NCBI GenBank assembly: GCA_936450465.1
Contig: OW388289.1
Span: 70,740,420 to 70,804,419 of the forward strand
DNA from: Gibbula magus
Lineage: Eukaryota > Mollusca > Gastropoda > Trochida > Trochidae
Direction of reading: 5' to 3'
DNA length: 64,000 bases
The notes below the pieces were generated by a model. The model was given only the letters and a program-made list of their open reading frames with translations, searched no databases and was not told the origin of the DNA. A program made the position numbers and the translations under genes. Shown piece by piece: positions 1-12,751 of the stretch. The stretch's first letter is position 1, and every line of letters starts with the position of its first letter.

Positions 1-1060
1 AAAAATATCGTTACACACCAGTTGTACGTCCGATAGCATATCATGCATTAAATCGGAAGATTTACACAAATTCAATAATATGATTTTGCTTGATTAAATT
101 TTGTATATTGATTGTGTCTGTCTACATCTGAAATACTCTCAAGCATTATACGCGTTTTCTAGCAATGCTTCCCCCCTATTCATTGACACAATGATTTTAC
201 ACTCTGTCTGCAAAACTGCCATGAATCATTAACAACTAGCGGAATGACTTTTTAGCGATGGCTTTCAGATTTCTTGCCTGGCTAAGTATCATTTAATAAG
301 CTCGGGGATGAAATCAAGCAAGTGATGAGAGGAAATATTAATAGAGATAAATGATTGGACGGCGCCCATCTTGTGATTGATCATGGAGTCAATTAGCTCC
401 ACTCGACTTGTTCGCGGTTCTGCCATGCCTCAGTTAACTAGTATACATGTCTCTCAAGTTGATATCGCTATCTCCGTATCGATCACAATCTAACACTTAT
501 CTCAGCGATGTATCAACACGTGAAGCTGGAGCTTTTAATCACGGAGTTATCGGAATAGTTTAGGGCATGACTGCTTCGTATGAATTGTTAAGCATAGTAT
601 TAATCCATGCATATATCTCTTGGTTTTTATAATTCAGTTTGATACATCATCAAAGGTAGAGTAAAGTTATGTGTCTGCAATTATTGAGTCTTTGAACCTT
701 AGTCAATACATTTTTAAATGTTAAGAACATGATATGGAGTAGGATTTCAGCTTTTTTCTGATATTCAGACTAGAGGCCTTGCTCAAGCAAGATCCCGCCT
801 CAAGAGAATTGATCAGGGAAATGAGGGTACTGTTAACAAACAGTAAACTGGAGGGCTTCTTTAATCTTGTAAGTGTTTCTATTGAGACGGCTAGGGTCAA
901 GAAAAGCAATTCATAAAGCAATTCAGAGAATTCCAACTATAATGAACACTTTAGCAACCTCTGTTGGCTTGTGTTTTCTAAGCTGCCAGAGTTTGTTTTG
1001 GCATGTGTGCAGATGTCAGGGGTCAAGTACCATTGAGTCTTGTCAATATGACAATGTATG
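1..1060. other. non-coding DNA, nothing recognised
   Basis: AT-rich sequence with only short open frames that lack splice signals or recognisable protein features. A stretch around 250-410 is less AT-rich and holds several homeodomain-like ATTA/CAAT words, but nothing proves a regulatory role. Confidence 0.6.
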
Positions 1061-1262
1061 GGTGTAGACGTGATAGATACACAGACGAGTGCAGGGCTGC
1101 GAGGGAGTGTGTTTGGAATGGAGATTGAGTGTTTATCAGAGTGTCAGACACGATGGTGCAGCATATCAGGGGATTGCTCTCAGCTCCAACGTGTACACAG
1201 ATGCGACTTGATTACTCCCGGCGGATTCAGGCAGATGCAGCAGGGATTCAGGCTGGGGAACA

Positions 1263-1412
1263 CTTCCCTGTCTTGTCTCAGCGTAGTCACTCACACCCTT
1301 GTCTCCCCACAGCAGGACGTCTGGGTGTGCTGGTGATGAATACTTCCCCTGTATGCCCTGTCTTGTCTCAAGGTAGTCACTCACACTCGTGTCTCCCCAT
1401 TGCAGAGGTATT
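1263..1412. repeat. 94-bp direct tandem duplication
   Basis: A segment beginning CCCTGTCTTGTCTCA at about 1267 recurs at about 1357 with the same order of words (GTAGTCACTCACAC, then GTGTCTCCCCA or a close variant). The two copies are about 94 bp apart and differ at scattered positions. The surrounding 1.1-1.45 kb is more GC-rich than its flanks. No gene is recognised here; open frames run through on both strands but look like nothing known. Confidence 0.7.
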
Positions 1413-1479
1413 AGTCCTGCCTGGAAGGGGGTTCTTGCAGTGCACATGCAAGGGGGAATTGAAGTTTAGCATGACTGTT

Positions 1480-1740
1480 ACATAATGAATAAATGAGTGT
1501 AGGGTTGGATGGATGTTGGAAAAGTGAATGGATGACTGGATGAATGAGCGACTCGTTTGATGTGATATGTCTATGAGGAGAGTGTATGCAAGTATGCATG
1601 ACAACGAGAAAAGGAAGGAATGATGTGAGTGGGATAAGTGGAAGGTTTCGGATGGGGAGATTACTTGATGGATGGATGGATGGATGGATGGATGGATGGA
1701 TGGATGGATGGATGGATGGATATATAGGTTGACAGACGGA
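1480..1740. repeat. GGAT microsatellite with degenerate flank
   Basis: A pure (GGAT)n tract runs from about 1667 to 1720. From about 1480 to 1660 there are degenerate GGAT/GAAT words, which look like an older decayed part of the same array. The 4-base period gives a minus-strand open frame rich in Ile-His-Pro-Ser, which is an artefact of the repeat. Confidence 0.9.
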
Positions 1741-4460
1741 TGTACGATCATGAATTGAAGGATAAATGAAACAGTGGATAATGGGGTGGAATGTTTGGTG
1801 GTATTGAGATGTCCATTGAGTGGTGTGTTTTTAACAGACCATTGCACATCCGTTTGTGATATAAAAGCATTACATGTCAACAGAAACATGATCTCTTCAA
1901 GTGTTAAGTTCTCTTGATTATTTTGTTTAAGGATGTCGGTTAAAACTTGCAACATAGTATACAATAATACCAAGGATGTGCTGAAAATTGAACATGCAGG
2001 TTTCCGTACTGAAAAATTCAATTTTATGAAAGTAAGGTCATTGTTACTAAAACCTACTGTGCATTGCATTTTGCACTTGTAGAAGCTTTGTGTTAATTAA
2101 GATATGACGAAATCAAGTGAACCTCTCTTAGATATTGAGCAGAGAAAACTTCACTGCGACCTTGACAATAATGCCAAGTTCATTCTGATCTACCAACCCC
2201 TGCAGTCAACCTAGAAGAACATTGGTGTATGATATGAAGAGTTGATAATCCAGCTGATAATCCTGACATGAAAGTTCACTAGCTGAACAAAGTAAAGTTT
2301 CAATGTGACTTTGATAATGATGCCACGGTCATGAAAACAAAATCATCTCTGTTATCTACCCAAGGTATTAAGACTCTGGTCGATCATTGAACGGTTCTTG
2401 GTTCACAAAATTATCGGAACCCTACTCTCACTGTGGTGAACTTAGGTGGAAAATATTAGTGACTAGTTCATGAGGTATGACTTACGATGACGAATAATAT
2501 ATATATATATTATAAAATAACGCACTGATATGATAGATAATTAAAGGTTGGGTTAATAAAAGGTGAATGAATTATCATAATCTCGTGTCAAATGTTTCGT
2601 AGAATAATACAATATTTTCTTCAGAATGCTCTTAATGTGTACTTGAGGTGAAACAGTACTGTTCGAAGTCTTGTAGAATATTTGTTTTATTGAAACGTGA
2701 TGGTGGATGAATCGTGAACCAATGAATCAGAGAATGATGGATGTATATAGAATGCTTAATTAATGAATAAATGACGGATTTAAAAGATAAACATTTCAGT
2801 ACACGGGCGTACAGATACAAGTAAATTATTAACAAATGACAATCTTTTCTATCTTTACTTTCTTTTAAATTCTGTTATAATGTTTATTCAATTCTTCTCT
2901 CTAGAATGATATAAAGGAGTGTGTTCACACTCGTTTCAGTTACAGACAGTTCAGAAGCGGAGAGGCAATTATTCAATTAATTATTAACTGTCAATGCATT
3001 ATAAATTGTATCCTCTATTCATAAACCAATTCGATGAGCTGCAAACGCATATCATTAGGATAAAAACATACAGGAAAACTTCATAAAACTTACAGATTGC
3101 ATCTTGATTTGACTGCAAACAGAAAGAAAAATGATGAGATATTAGATGAAGACACAACTGATGTTAGCAAGCAACATGTTGCACCCAACATGCATATTTC
3201 ATGTTTATATGATTCATAAGGTGACCATTAAAGGCATAAATATTGAAGCTTTGCCTTAAGTTCTCCTTTATGGAACATTTGATAATTTTCAAATCCTTAA
3301 TGCGCCATCTGCAATGTGATCCCTAGGCTTTGAAGTTTCTCATAAACCACTGATTTCATTGATTTTCCCATAAGACCACAGATAGATCTGTTTGTCTTTG
3401 ATCTGTAAGGCAACAGCTGTAAGACGACAGTTATGTTGCCGGCAGAACATGGTTTATATTCAATGTTTCTGTGTCACACAAATAGGCAATCAATCTTAAC
3501 GATTTTAGAAAACGTTGACATTATTACTGTATTTGAATTTATATAAAAATCATTAATACATCAATTACTTCACGTTTTTGAGAAAATCATTGTGATTAAT
3601 GTACATTAAATTTACATCCAAATTATCTTACATGCATCATAAAATTTCAAGATTTTAGATTAATCTTGTAGATATCAAAATATTTGTTTGTTAATGACTT
3701 GATCTGTAAATCTCAAACACAAACTATTTGATGAAATACACAATCACTATCAGTAAAAGCGTAACATTAAGTCGATAAACTTATTATCTTATCATTTCAA
3801 TGGGCAATTCTTTTATAAATGTTATACATTACAAAAATCATGGTATAACACAGTTTCAATGTATTCATATAAGTGCAGTAGTGTAAAGAGGAAAAGTTGA
3901 ATTTGTTACCATAGAAACGGAAGACATATAATGCTTGAAATCCAGTTGCTGCAAATGTTGCCACTTCAAAACATGGTCAATATTTGTAGGACACATGTAA
4001 GAATAAATGTCATTTCGCTTCAAATATACACTCAGGGGCAAAAGAAACGATACCACCAAAATGTAAGATATTCGGTAATCCACGAGGGATCATTACGACT
4101 GAACTCTTAAAGCCAACTACATTAAATTTGTAATTTTTGGAACAATATATCTTCATATTTCTGAAAACATGACTTTCAAGAAAGTGTCGTTTTGAATTAT
4201 CTGTTTACGAGACATATCCTCAAAAACAGTCAAAACCGACTTCATCCGGCAGAAATATTTTGTGTTTGAGTTAATCGTTACTTGTGACCCTGAGTGTATG
4301 GTATACACAGTCATTTTACAGGTGTATGGACGGAGAGAAAGACAAGGCATTTGCTTTAACATGGGAACTATGATAAAGATAAGATTAATGAGCGATGTAA
4401 TGACACATTTTGTCAAGGCGCAATGCAGTGAAAGATAGAACCAATCAGTTAAGACACGAT
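1741..4460. other. AT-rich non-coding DNA
   Basis: Nothing recognisable. A short (TA)n tract lies near 2497-2510. Open frames are short, AT-driven and unsupported. Confidence 0.6.
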
Positions 4461-4469
4461 GATATAGCT

Positions 4470-5000
4470 GTGTAGTAAATTAAAGGATCCGAGATCTATG
4501 TAATGAAAGATAGGTTTTGCAGAACTACGCAATGACAGCTTTGATCCTTGAACTGGCAATAGAAAGATAAAATCCAATATCTATGCAATTAAAGAAGTTG
4601 TCCTTGAGCTGTGAAGTGAAAAACAGATTGCAGAGTTATGTGATGACAAATGTTATCCATAAGCTGGCAAGTGAAAGATAAGATCCAATAGTTTTACAAT
4701 GAACGATTTGGTCCTGGATCTGGCAAGTCAAAGATAAGATTCAATAGGTGTACAATGAAAGTGTTAGTCCTTGTGACATAAAGAGAGTATCGCAGAACTA
4801 TGTTATGGCAGACTCGGTCCTTGAGCTGGCCCTGACAACTATGAAATGGAATATAGGATCAATGATATGCATATGAAAGACTTGATTGAAATGCAAGAAG
4901 GGATTAAGAGTCTCTACGTTAAATGAACATACAATATCAAAAAGAGCAGGAACAGAAAAGATGCAACACCTGTGAAATGAAAGACTGTGTCCAATAGGTA
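4470..5000. repeat. degenerate minisatellite-like array
   Basis: The words GTCCTTGAGCTG, GCAGAACTATG, CAATGAAAG and AAGATAAGATCCAATA recur in similar order every roughly 65-80 bp from about 4480 to 4990, with many substitutions and small gaps. This looks like an old, diverged tandem array. Unit length and copy number cannot be fixed by eye. Confidence 0.5.
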
Positions 5001-5139
5001 TTCAAAAGACAAGTGATAGACAAGTTTATCTTCCCACAGCATGTAGGCAATATCTGGTATTAAAATACGGATACATCCCTTAGCCACATTTCTAGCTAAA
5101 CCACGTGCCTGGACCGTGTATTTTCATGAAGGTGAGGTG

Positions 5140-5460
5140 AGTTGGGCCTTAACGCTACTATCAATAGTATTTCACTTATATTATGGCTGCTAATATTGTT
5201 GCAGAGAGAAACCTTGCAATGTCATGATGGCTATACACATTGCGGTGAAACCTGCTAGCATCGACTGGAACGAGCGAACCATGGGTGGTACTGCACTGAA
5301 ATTCAATGTAGCATTGCACCCAAACCTTACTGCAAGTAAACAGTTCTCCACAGCATACAAAGCTGTCGAGTCCCTTGCGGAATTCGAACACCGGATCTCT
5401 TGATCCGAAGCGAAGGCGCTAACGACTGCTCTATCATTTCATGAACCCTGGTGACAAAAC
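5140..5460 (-). mobile_element. tRNA-derived SINE, family S1 (reverse strand)
   Basis: On the minus strand a tRNA-like head carries an A-box-like stretch and a B box (GGTGTTCGAATTCC, plus positions 5379-5392), which are internal RNA polymerase III promoter elements. The body contains CAGTAAGGTTTGGGTG, and the 3' part ends in CAGCCATAATATAAGTGAAA. The same body and 3' words occur in the copy at 61.3 kb and, more weakly, at 29.5 and 31.4 kb. These elements move through the enzymes of a partner LINE, which is not in this window. No intact tRNA cloverleaf is evident, so it is not a tRNA gene. Confidence 0.7.
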
Positions 5461-6289
5461 ATATCGCTAAAGTAAAGGTTCACTGGCAGATGTTCGAATC
5501 AGAACAACAAGGATGCATCTGGATGCATCACCCTCAGATCAATATCGGTTGATTTATGTGTTTTAAATTCTGAATTTCTGAATCCTGAGGTCATTTTGTT
5601 TGCATCGATTCAAAAGTTAAACTTCAATTTGATTGACACATTTTGTTTTATCAATAGCCTAATGCATGTCTGCTAGGGATAGGAACACAGGGGTAACCGC
5701 GACAGGGCATGTTTGATTTAAGCACAAAGAGATATATGCAGTTTGAAATGACAGCTACACAATCACCATTCCATACATGTATGAAGCTATGACTGTTGTA
5801 ATAACTGATGATATCTATTAGAAAATAGAGCTGAAGCTATTAATAAAGTAGACAAGTTTTATGGATATACAATTTCGTTATTCAGTTATCTTTTATACAA
5901 TCTATGTAGATCACATAACTGGTTTCCACTCAATCGTTTATACAACCTGTGTCCATATCATCCCTGTATATGATGTAAACAACTCTCCTTCAATCTATTG
6001 TAAAAACAAATCTAATATAATTCCACAATGTGTGTTCCTTATTTATGTCTTGCTGTACAACGGCATTAGTCGAATATATGTCGCATCAAAAGAATAAAGA
6101 AGTTGTATATCCATAAAGTTGTCTCAATTGTTTGGACTCAACTTGGAGAATGCGATGCGCAAGATTAAAGCTATGACTAATTTAAAACGTGACAGCACTG
6201 ATAACAGTAGAATCAGATTGATAATGACACACCTATACCAAACCTTGTGTTTTGCATACACATAGGCGGAAATTGACAATCCATAAAAC
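5461..6289. other. non-coding DNA, nothing recognised
   Basis: AT-rich, with no repeat or coding signal that I can support. Confidence 0.55.
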
Positions 6290-6680
6290 GTGTTTTCAAC
6301 TTAAAATCTTACCAATGAAAGAAAAGCAGTGAAAACTGTTTAGCGGGGATAAGATGCTTTAAGCAGTGCAAATAAAGTAATGAAAGTTTAGCAAGAGAAA
6401 CTAAGCAGTGACAACTAAGCAAAAGTTTTTCAGCGTATAGGGAAGCGGTAAGAGATAGTTAGAATTAAGCAATTAGAACGAAAGTTTAAGAGTTTACTAA
6501 ATAACATGTATGTCTAATAACAGTCAAAGAGCTAAACAAATTAAGCATCATGAATTCAATGAAAACCATGGAAAATAAACGTAACAACTATAGTAATAAC
6601 TTATAATTAAAAGTTGACAGCAACATTTAGTAATAAGAACGAAAGTTGTAAGCAGTAAAAGTAAGGAACTGGTGATTTGG
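6290..6680. repeat. degenerate short-period repeat (AAGCAGT words)
   Basis: Variants of TAAGCAGTGAAAA and AAAGTTTAGCA recur irregularly through this stretch. It reads as a decayed short tandem repeat and carries no coding signal. Confidence 0.4.
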
Positions 6681-6845
6681 TTGTGAAAAGCATAATATCC
6701 AATACACAATTGCCAAACACATATTAAAATGACACATTGAAAAGCCAAACAAATATGATTTGATGTTAATCCATACATTTTACATTTGCAGATGTAATAA
6801 ATTGAATTCCGGATACGATGGAACACTAAATAAAACATATGTTAA

Positions 6846-7042
6846 CAGAACTGTGCAACCACAAGTGTTCACTAATAGCACCAAACAAATGACAATTTGT
6901 CTGTTAATTGTATGTATCCTTCCAGGATGTGTGCAAATTAAATACACGAGAACAGAGTTGTGCAAACACAAGTGTTCACTAATAGCGCCACACAAAGGAC
7001 AATTTGACTGGTAAGTGTGTGTATCCTCCGAGGATGCATGCT
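6846..7042. repeat. 107-bp direct tandem duplication
   Basis: Two roughly 90-bp copies, at about 6846-6935 and 6953-7042, share CACAAGTGTTCACTAATAGC, GACAATTTG and GTATCCT-CC-AGGATG-TGC in the same order. The second copy runs straight into a GC-richer stretch that ends in a splice-donor-like site (see 7043-7120). Confidence 0.8.
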
Positions 7043-7120
7043 CTGTAGTGTAGGATCGCACCGTCGGCAGGAGCCAGACACCGCGGAGCACTAACAATCA
7101 GGATGGACCTCGAGGTGAGT
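7043..7120 (+). other. weak candidate 5' exon with donor site
   Basis: A short stretch, GC-rich for this window, holds ATG at 7103 in a good context (AGGATGG). Four codons later comes GAG followed by GTGAGT (7115-7120), a near-perfect 5' splice site. No downstream exon could be linked. It could be chance. Confidence 0.12.
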
Positions 7121-7654
7121 TCTCCAATTTGCTGAGCAAGAGGTGCCAGACAGTACGTAAGACAATATGACATTCCCAGGAATAGACTCAACCGGAACCA
7201 TACAGTGTCTTACAATACTAAAACTGTGTTTGTTCAAAGTGTTCCACATGTATAGTCGACCAATTGTCTTTTTTTACAATGTCATTATGACCGTGTAATT
7301 ATATTGAAATAATTCATAAACTTAACCCTCTGCAAAGCTTAGCTTGGATAGTCAACAACGGAGTATTTCTTGTGGAAACGTACCTTGAGGAAATAACCCC
7401 GTTTGCTCAAGTATACTGCTAATTGAAATCAAAATTGGACTCACATCATTATATTTAAAATCGACAACAAAAACGTTTCATTGGATTTCCTTTCCACAAA
7501 TAATATCCAGGTTGTACTTTGCTGTTTAACGAGAATGAGTTCCTGTAAATCAGGAATGATTAAGTCTTTGAATGGCGTTTAGAAGTGAAATACGTTAAAA
7601 ACAAGATTTTCTGGATAACAGCATACACGCCATTTCGAAGTATATAATTACCAC

Positions 7655-7692
7655 ATTCAGGTGAAGGAGTAAGCACATACTCCGAAACGTCT
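7655..7692 (+). other. stem-loop with CCGAAACGTC tail
   Basis: GGAGT (7666-7670) pairs with ACTCC (7679-7683) around the loop AAGCACAT. It is preceded by GGTGAA and followed at once by GAAACGTC. The arrangement echoes the hairpin at 53.44-53.51 kb and resembles stem II plus GAAA of hammerhead-type motifs, but the CUGAUGA box is degenerate here. Confidence 0.4.
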
Positions 7693-10600
7693 AGTTTGTT
7701 CATAACAAAAACTTTTCATCCAATAAATTGCGTTTTGTTAGGAATTGTTAAGCATTATATTTCAAACGTTAACTTGTCAACCATTAACCTGAGCAAAAGC
7801 CACTATTGCTAGCTAAATTATTGAAAGAAGTTATCATATTTGATCATGTGTAATGTACCGTTGACTGTTGAGGGAAGTGCAGCAACAGTGGGCGGTGTTT
7901 ATCACTGGAGGTGTGACTTTGCTTCAAACTCGTTAGTAGGGGTTGATCTCCCGCTCTATACTCTGAGACATTAGTTGTAAGACTTGAAGTGTCACCTTGA
8001 GGTATGACACCTCACTCAAAACGTAGCAGTACCTGGTCTGAAAGTGAAGGCAACATGTATGATAACCGTCAAGAGTCTCTCAAATCGTGGCCTGTTTACT
8101 TCAAATTGAGCTGGGAATGGATCAGTGCTTAAATATTCCAAATCCATGAACACACATCATCAAACAAATAAAATAGGGTATTGTCAGTATGTTTTAAATC
8201 GCAGAGTCTGTTACGTTTGGTATTGACTGGATGTGACATTTACTGTACTTTTCTTTAGAAAATTACAAAAGACTCAAAGCTTGTGGATTTTCGTTTCGAT
8301 TTATTCACACAATTACGAATCCCATTAGTACACAAAGTGTCTACTCCAGATAGTATGTACCATTAAATTTATGCAAATATTTTTACTTTGTATATGTGCC
8401 ATTAGATGAAAAACATATTTTTGTATGTGAATGTGTGTATTACCAGTGAATCGCAGGTGGCAAGAAACTTATCTACTATAGTGAAGACACAGACATTTGA
8501 CATCACTGATGATAAAATATGTTAACTGGCGCTAAAACCATAACATCAAGTGATATGTGCACAGATGAAAAATATCACTGTGTTGGTCACAAATGTTCTT
8601 GTTATCAGAATTTGGTCCTGAGGATTTGATATCATACAAAAATGTCGTCTGTATAATGAAAAATAGAGAAAGGGTCACGTTTTAAATAATTATCTAAATT
8701 AAATTATCAATGCATAAATATTTCGAGTCACACAATAACTGCTCATGCTTTGAAGTTGCTAGTCACATACGTGAACAAAACATGAGTCAACCAGATACTA
8801 GTGGTCCCAAATTACATAATTTGACAGTGTGATGGTTTATGGGATGAAATCTGCAAACCTGTTGACATGTACCTTCTGATGATATGATTACAATACAGCC
8901 GCATATTTTTAATAACTCGAATCACAGCAGACAAATGTCACGCCACTCAGCTCAGAATGCCAAGGGTTGTTCAAGTTTGTTCAACGCAGATTCCACTGAC
9001 GTGTCTGTGCAAGATTTGCATTTCAGAAACATTTCGCGTCTAATTAGTTTGTTCTGCACCAAGACTGTCAAGAACAAATAGGATGGTAATTCTGACATGC
9101 AGAATGAGCTTTCAAACATTTTTTACATTCCATGCTAATATTGTGTTAGACTTGTATTTCGTGTGTAACACTGTCGCCAATACATGACACATACGACAAA
9201 AATGTAATAGTTTTGGACGGAAGGGGTGAACTTGAATACATGTTTTACCTGCTGAATAAGCCTTATTGGCTGACTGATGTTTATGAACCTCAAACTATCC
9301 ATCATGAAAGTGTAATTTTGTTAAGCTACATTTATTTTTTTTGTAATGGTGATACAATCATATGTATTGCAAAATGTTCTGCAAAGTTTTGTTTATGATA
9401 TCACACTTATGTTAATGCGTATATAAGAAACTGTGTACATACAAAGTTTCTAAGTAATGTCTTCGCATGGGGGCCCGGGGAAGAAATGACGATGGAGATG
9501 ACAGTTGATGTCGATTTTAGTTTATTCTATATATCTGTCCAACTGCTGTCTGCCAGGTAACATCACACACCGACATGGCGATGATCGTATAGTTTGAGTG
9601 TGCCATGGTCAGGTGGTGTGACTTACCGGGACAGGAGCAGGTGGCATGTTAAGAAGCTTAATAAACATGTTGGTTACCTAAAGCATAATGTATTGAGCAG
9701 TGTGAACATAGACTATATATTTGAAAACGAATGAATTTAAAGTTTTAGAGTTATAAAAATGATGGAACAAACAGTAAACTTTGACACGTGCAAATACAAG
9801 ATACATATATACATTCATACAAATGTATAATACATGAAGACACACATTGGTAATCATGTAACAATGTTTGTGTTTTTCTTCAAACATTTCAAACATCAAA
9901 TAATTGTTTTTAAAAGACCTTTAAGAAATGTCAGGGTAAAACGTAAATTTAAATAGTATGAATAACACAATAAACGATTATCAAATGGTGTCCACTTGGT
10001 ATCACTTGTGTCACATTGCCCCTTTAACTTAGCTTCTCTTCTGATCTTACCTTTTGTAAATGTTCTTTAAAACCCAACATCTGACATTATCATTTGTTTT
10101 TTCCATTATTGCAATTATATGTACAGGAATACCCTTCTTAAGAATAAATATAACGTTACCTTTGCAAGTAGCAATTGCACATACCATCTTTTCAATTTGG
10201 TCAAAGCAGGAAAGGAATGAGACACCAAATTAATTTCCTTGAATGTATCAACGCTATATCCGCCAAGCCGGTGGGAATTTGTTGGAAGAAAGACCGCCAC
10301 AGAAGGACATACAGTCAGTTCATGAAACATCCATCTATCTGCTGGCTTCTGGAAAGTAACAATTAGATTGGGACAGTTTATCGCAAACGTACCTTGGTTA
10401 CCACAGCAGTGGAATATTCAGTGGAAGATTAGTTTGTAAATATCAGGTTGCTACAATTTTGGTTTTAAGCTTTAAACGTGTTCAGATTTTAAACTTAATT
10501 CAAAACAAAACGATTTTGAAGACATCATTGTATTTGTGGAAGATTAACTCGATAATAGTTAATGAAGTTACTGTAGGGTTTTGCTTCCAAGAGTATTTCA

Positions 10601-11605
10601 CGACGGACTTAAGCAAGTCAGTCGACACTGGCAAAACATGGCCAATGCTGAACACAGGTTAGCTATTCCATATATACATAACATTAGTGGTATTCTTTAT
10701 CAACTCAACTTTCCCATACAATGTTATTGCTGATTATGTTCATAACTATATTCTAATGATGATCTTCATAAGAGTATTTATTCTCAAATGTATAAAATTT
10801 TAATAAACAATCCATTTGCATATGAAGACTGGTATGATATAAAGATGGACATCAACTGACTTAGAATCTGAAGTAATTTGAGGTGTACACATCTAAATCC
10901 AATACCTGCTACATAAATAGGTTAAAGGGGTTAGAATCATTGATTCGTCATAACTCAGTAACAACATCAATAATGAAGACATAGCCAAATAATCAGAATA
11001 TGACAATTTTAACAATGTAAAGCTTTATCTATTAACAAATACAATTTCATTTAAATCTATCAAATCTTCTTATTTATTGACCATTTAATTGATTAGATTA
11101 GAATTAAATAGCGACAGGAAGTAGGCGAGACCAGGGGGAAGTTCGGTCTGATTTGTATGTTTGATCATTTCCTGCTTCAGTGTCACTGTTACTTGCAATT
11201 GGCTGATATACTACATGTTTGAACTCATAATAGACTAATATTTAGTCTCAGAAATAGGCTTTTATTCTTATTATCAACACTATTTTACAAACAATTTCAA
11301 ATAGTTATGCAAAATGGAGCCCTGGCGATGCCTGGAATAGGACTTGGACAGACCCTCAAGATGAGTTATCTAAACTTGAGATAATTTGCTAGACTGGGCT
11401 GGTCGTCAGTTGAATATTTTGCTCTAGGGTTTGGATGACAGACTAAGATCATACCATTCACTGAAATTATGTTAGCATATAAGCAATGAGCATCATATAT
11501 ATAAGCGTTACGTTAAGAATAATAATACGTATACATGCTTCGTTTGAGAATTGTTTTGGTAAATAGTTGTGAGTGACGATGTGATCCTTTCAAAAGAAGA
11601 TCCTA
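7693..11605. other. AT-rich non-coding DNA
   Basis: No gene recognised. On the minus strand a 21-nt stretch starting with ATG (plus 9647 down to 9627, seven codons rich in Pro) abuts GTAAGT (9626-9621); it could be a tiny first exon or chance. The open frames at 8884-9081, 9213-9398 and 10459-10662 show no family features. Confidence 0.5.
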
Positions 11606-11632
11606 AGAGGGCGTTCAATAAATATTTCCCCT
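11606..11632 (+). repeat. left terminal inverted repeat of mariner
   Basis: It matches the reverse complement of 12752-12780 and lies just inside the TA at 11604-11605. Confidence 0.9.
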
Positions 11633-11779
11633 GACCAACTTCTCTTTACCGGAAGAAGTAGAAATTTCACATGCGATATGTAGAATGTCTCTATAGGTCA
11701 AGTGATCGTCAGTTCTAGTGTGGTCGAACCTCCGTTGAAATTCAGTTCAAGGTCAACCCCAGACAACCATTAATGATGA

Positions 11780-12710
11780 CTCTATCAGGCAAGTGGAAGC
11801 TACAATTTTGGAAGATCGCCGAATTACTGTCCGTCAACATGCCCCAGAAACGAGGAACGAATTGACTGCTCAAAAGCTCTTTTAGCAATGTGCCAAGAAA
11901 ACCAGAATAACTTTTTCGACAGACTAATCACACAGGATGAAACATGGTTCCATCACTATGACCCTGAAAATAAAATCCAGTCAAAGCAGTGGAAGCATCT
12001 TCAGTCACCACTAAAAAGGCACGGGTCCAGCCCTCGCCAGGCAAGGTTGTGCTCACCGTATTTTAGGATCAGCATGGTGTAATCATGGTGGAATTTTTTA
12101 AAAGGGGTACCACAACTACTTGGGCATACTACGCTAGTTTGCTTCAAAAATTGTGGAAAGCTATCAAACCCGAGAGACGCGATACGCTCACTAAAGGTGT
12201 CCGCCTGCTTCAGGACAATGCTCCTGTCCCCAACTCACGACGGAAGCGCAAAGCTGCGGCTATGAAATATTTCGTCACCTATTCTACACCTAGTTTTCTC
12301 CTGACCATGCACTATCTGGGCTCCGTTCAATAACAGCGAGCGCTTATAATCGCTTATTGATTGCTCAAAGTAGCGCTCATTCTCTCTTGAACGACAGGGT
12401 GCAAATTCCTCAAAGTTTGCTCACCTTGCTACGTAGCGCTACATTGAGCAATCGCGTTCAAGAGAGGTTTAAAAGTAATCGCTCTTTGAAACCTCTCTTG
12501 AACATGGCCCAGATTTCTTCCTCTTCCCAAACATGGAGTCATTTGTAAAAGGCACTCGTTTCCTTGATGATGAAAACCCTCATTAATGAGGTCAAGTCCT
12601 GACTTTTGACAAGATCTGATGCCTTTTACAAGAAAGGCCTAGAAGGCTGCATCAAGCGATGGGAGAAATGTTTCACACAGTGTAGTACCTATGTAGAGAA
12701 AGACTAATAA
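11780..12710 (+). pseudogene. mariner transposase, frameshifted and internally deleted
   Basis: Fragments appear in order in different frames. First is the end of the helix-turn-helix region (VEATILEDRRITVRQHAPE, about 11790-11850). Then, after a deletion and frameshift, comes the first catalytic Asp in LITQDETWFHHYDPE (about 11922-11966). The second Asp is in LLQDNAPVPNSRR (about 12207-12245). The third is in SPDHA (about 12297-12311), in a shifted frame. The tail resumes past the inserted segment as GPDFFLFPNM and ends with a RWEKCF-like C terminus (about 12660-12680). The family cuts and pastes DNA at TA sites with a DDD triad. The several frameshifts, at least one stop and the missing N-terminal DNA-binding part mean it cannot be active. 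Confidence 0.85.
12310..12502. mobile_element. small palindromic insertion inside the mariner
   Basis: This segment splits the transposase between SPDHA and the FFLFPNM block and is flanked by CATG on both sides. It contains nested inverted repeats: GTTCAAGAGAGGTTT (12449-12463) pairs with AAACCTCTCTTGAAC (12488-12502), and GATTGCTCAA pairs with TTGAGCAATC. It looks like a foldback MITE. Its exact ends are uncertain. Confidence 0.6.
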
Positions 12711-12751
12711 TTGAACCAAGTTTAGTTTCTTTCAGTAAAGTAGAAGTCTAT

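Noticed and set aside
1377..2069. 230-codon minus-strand open frame
   Set aside because: About a third is Ile-His-Pro-Ser from the GGAT microsatellite and its degenerate flank; the rest has no recognisable domain.
5379..5450. Functional tRNA gene on the minus strand
   Set aside because: Head of a SINE shared with the 61.3-kb copy; no complete cloverleaf.
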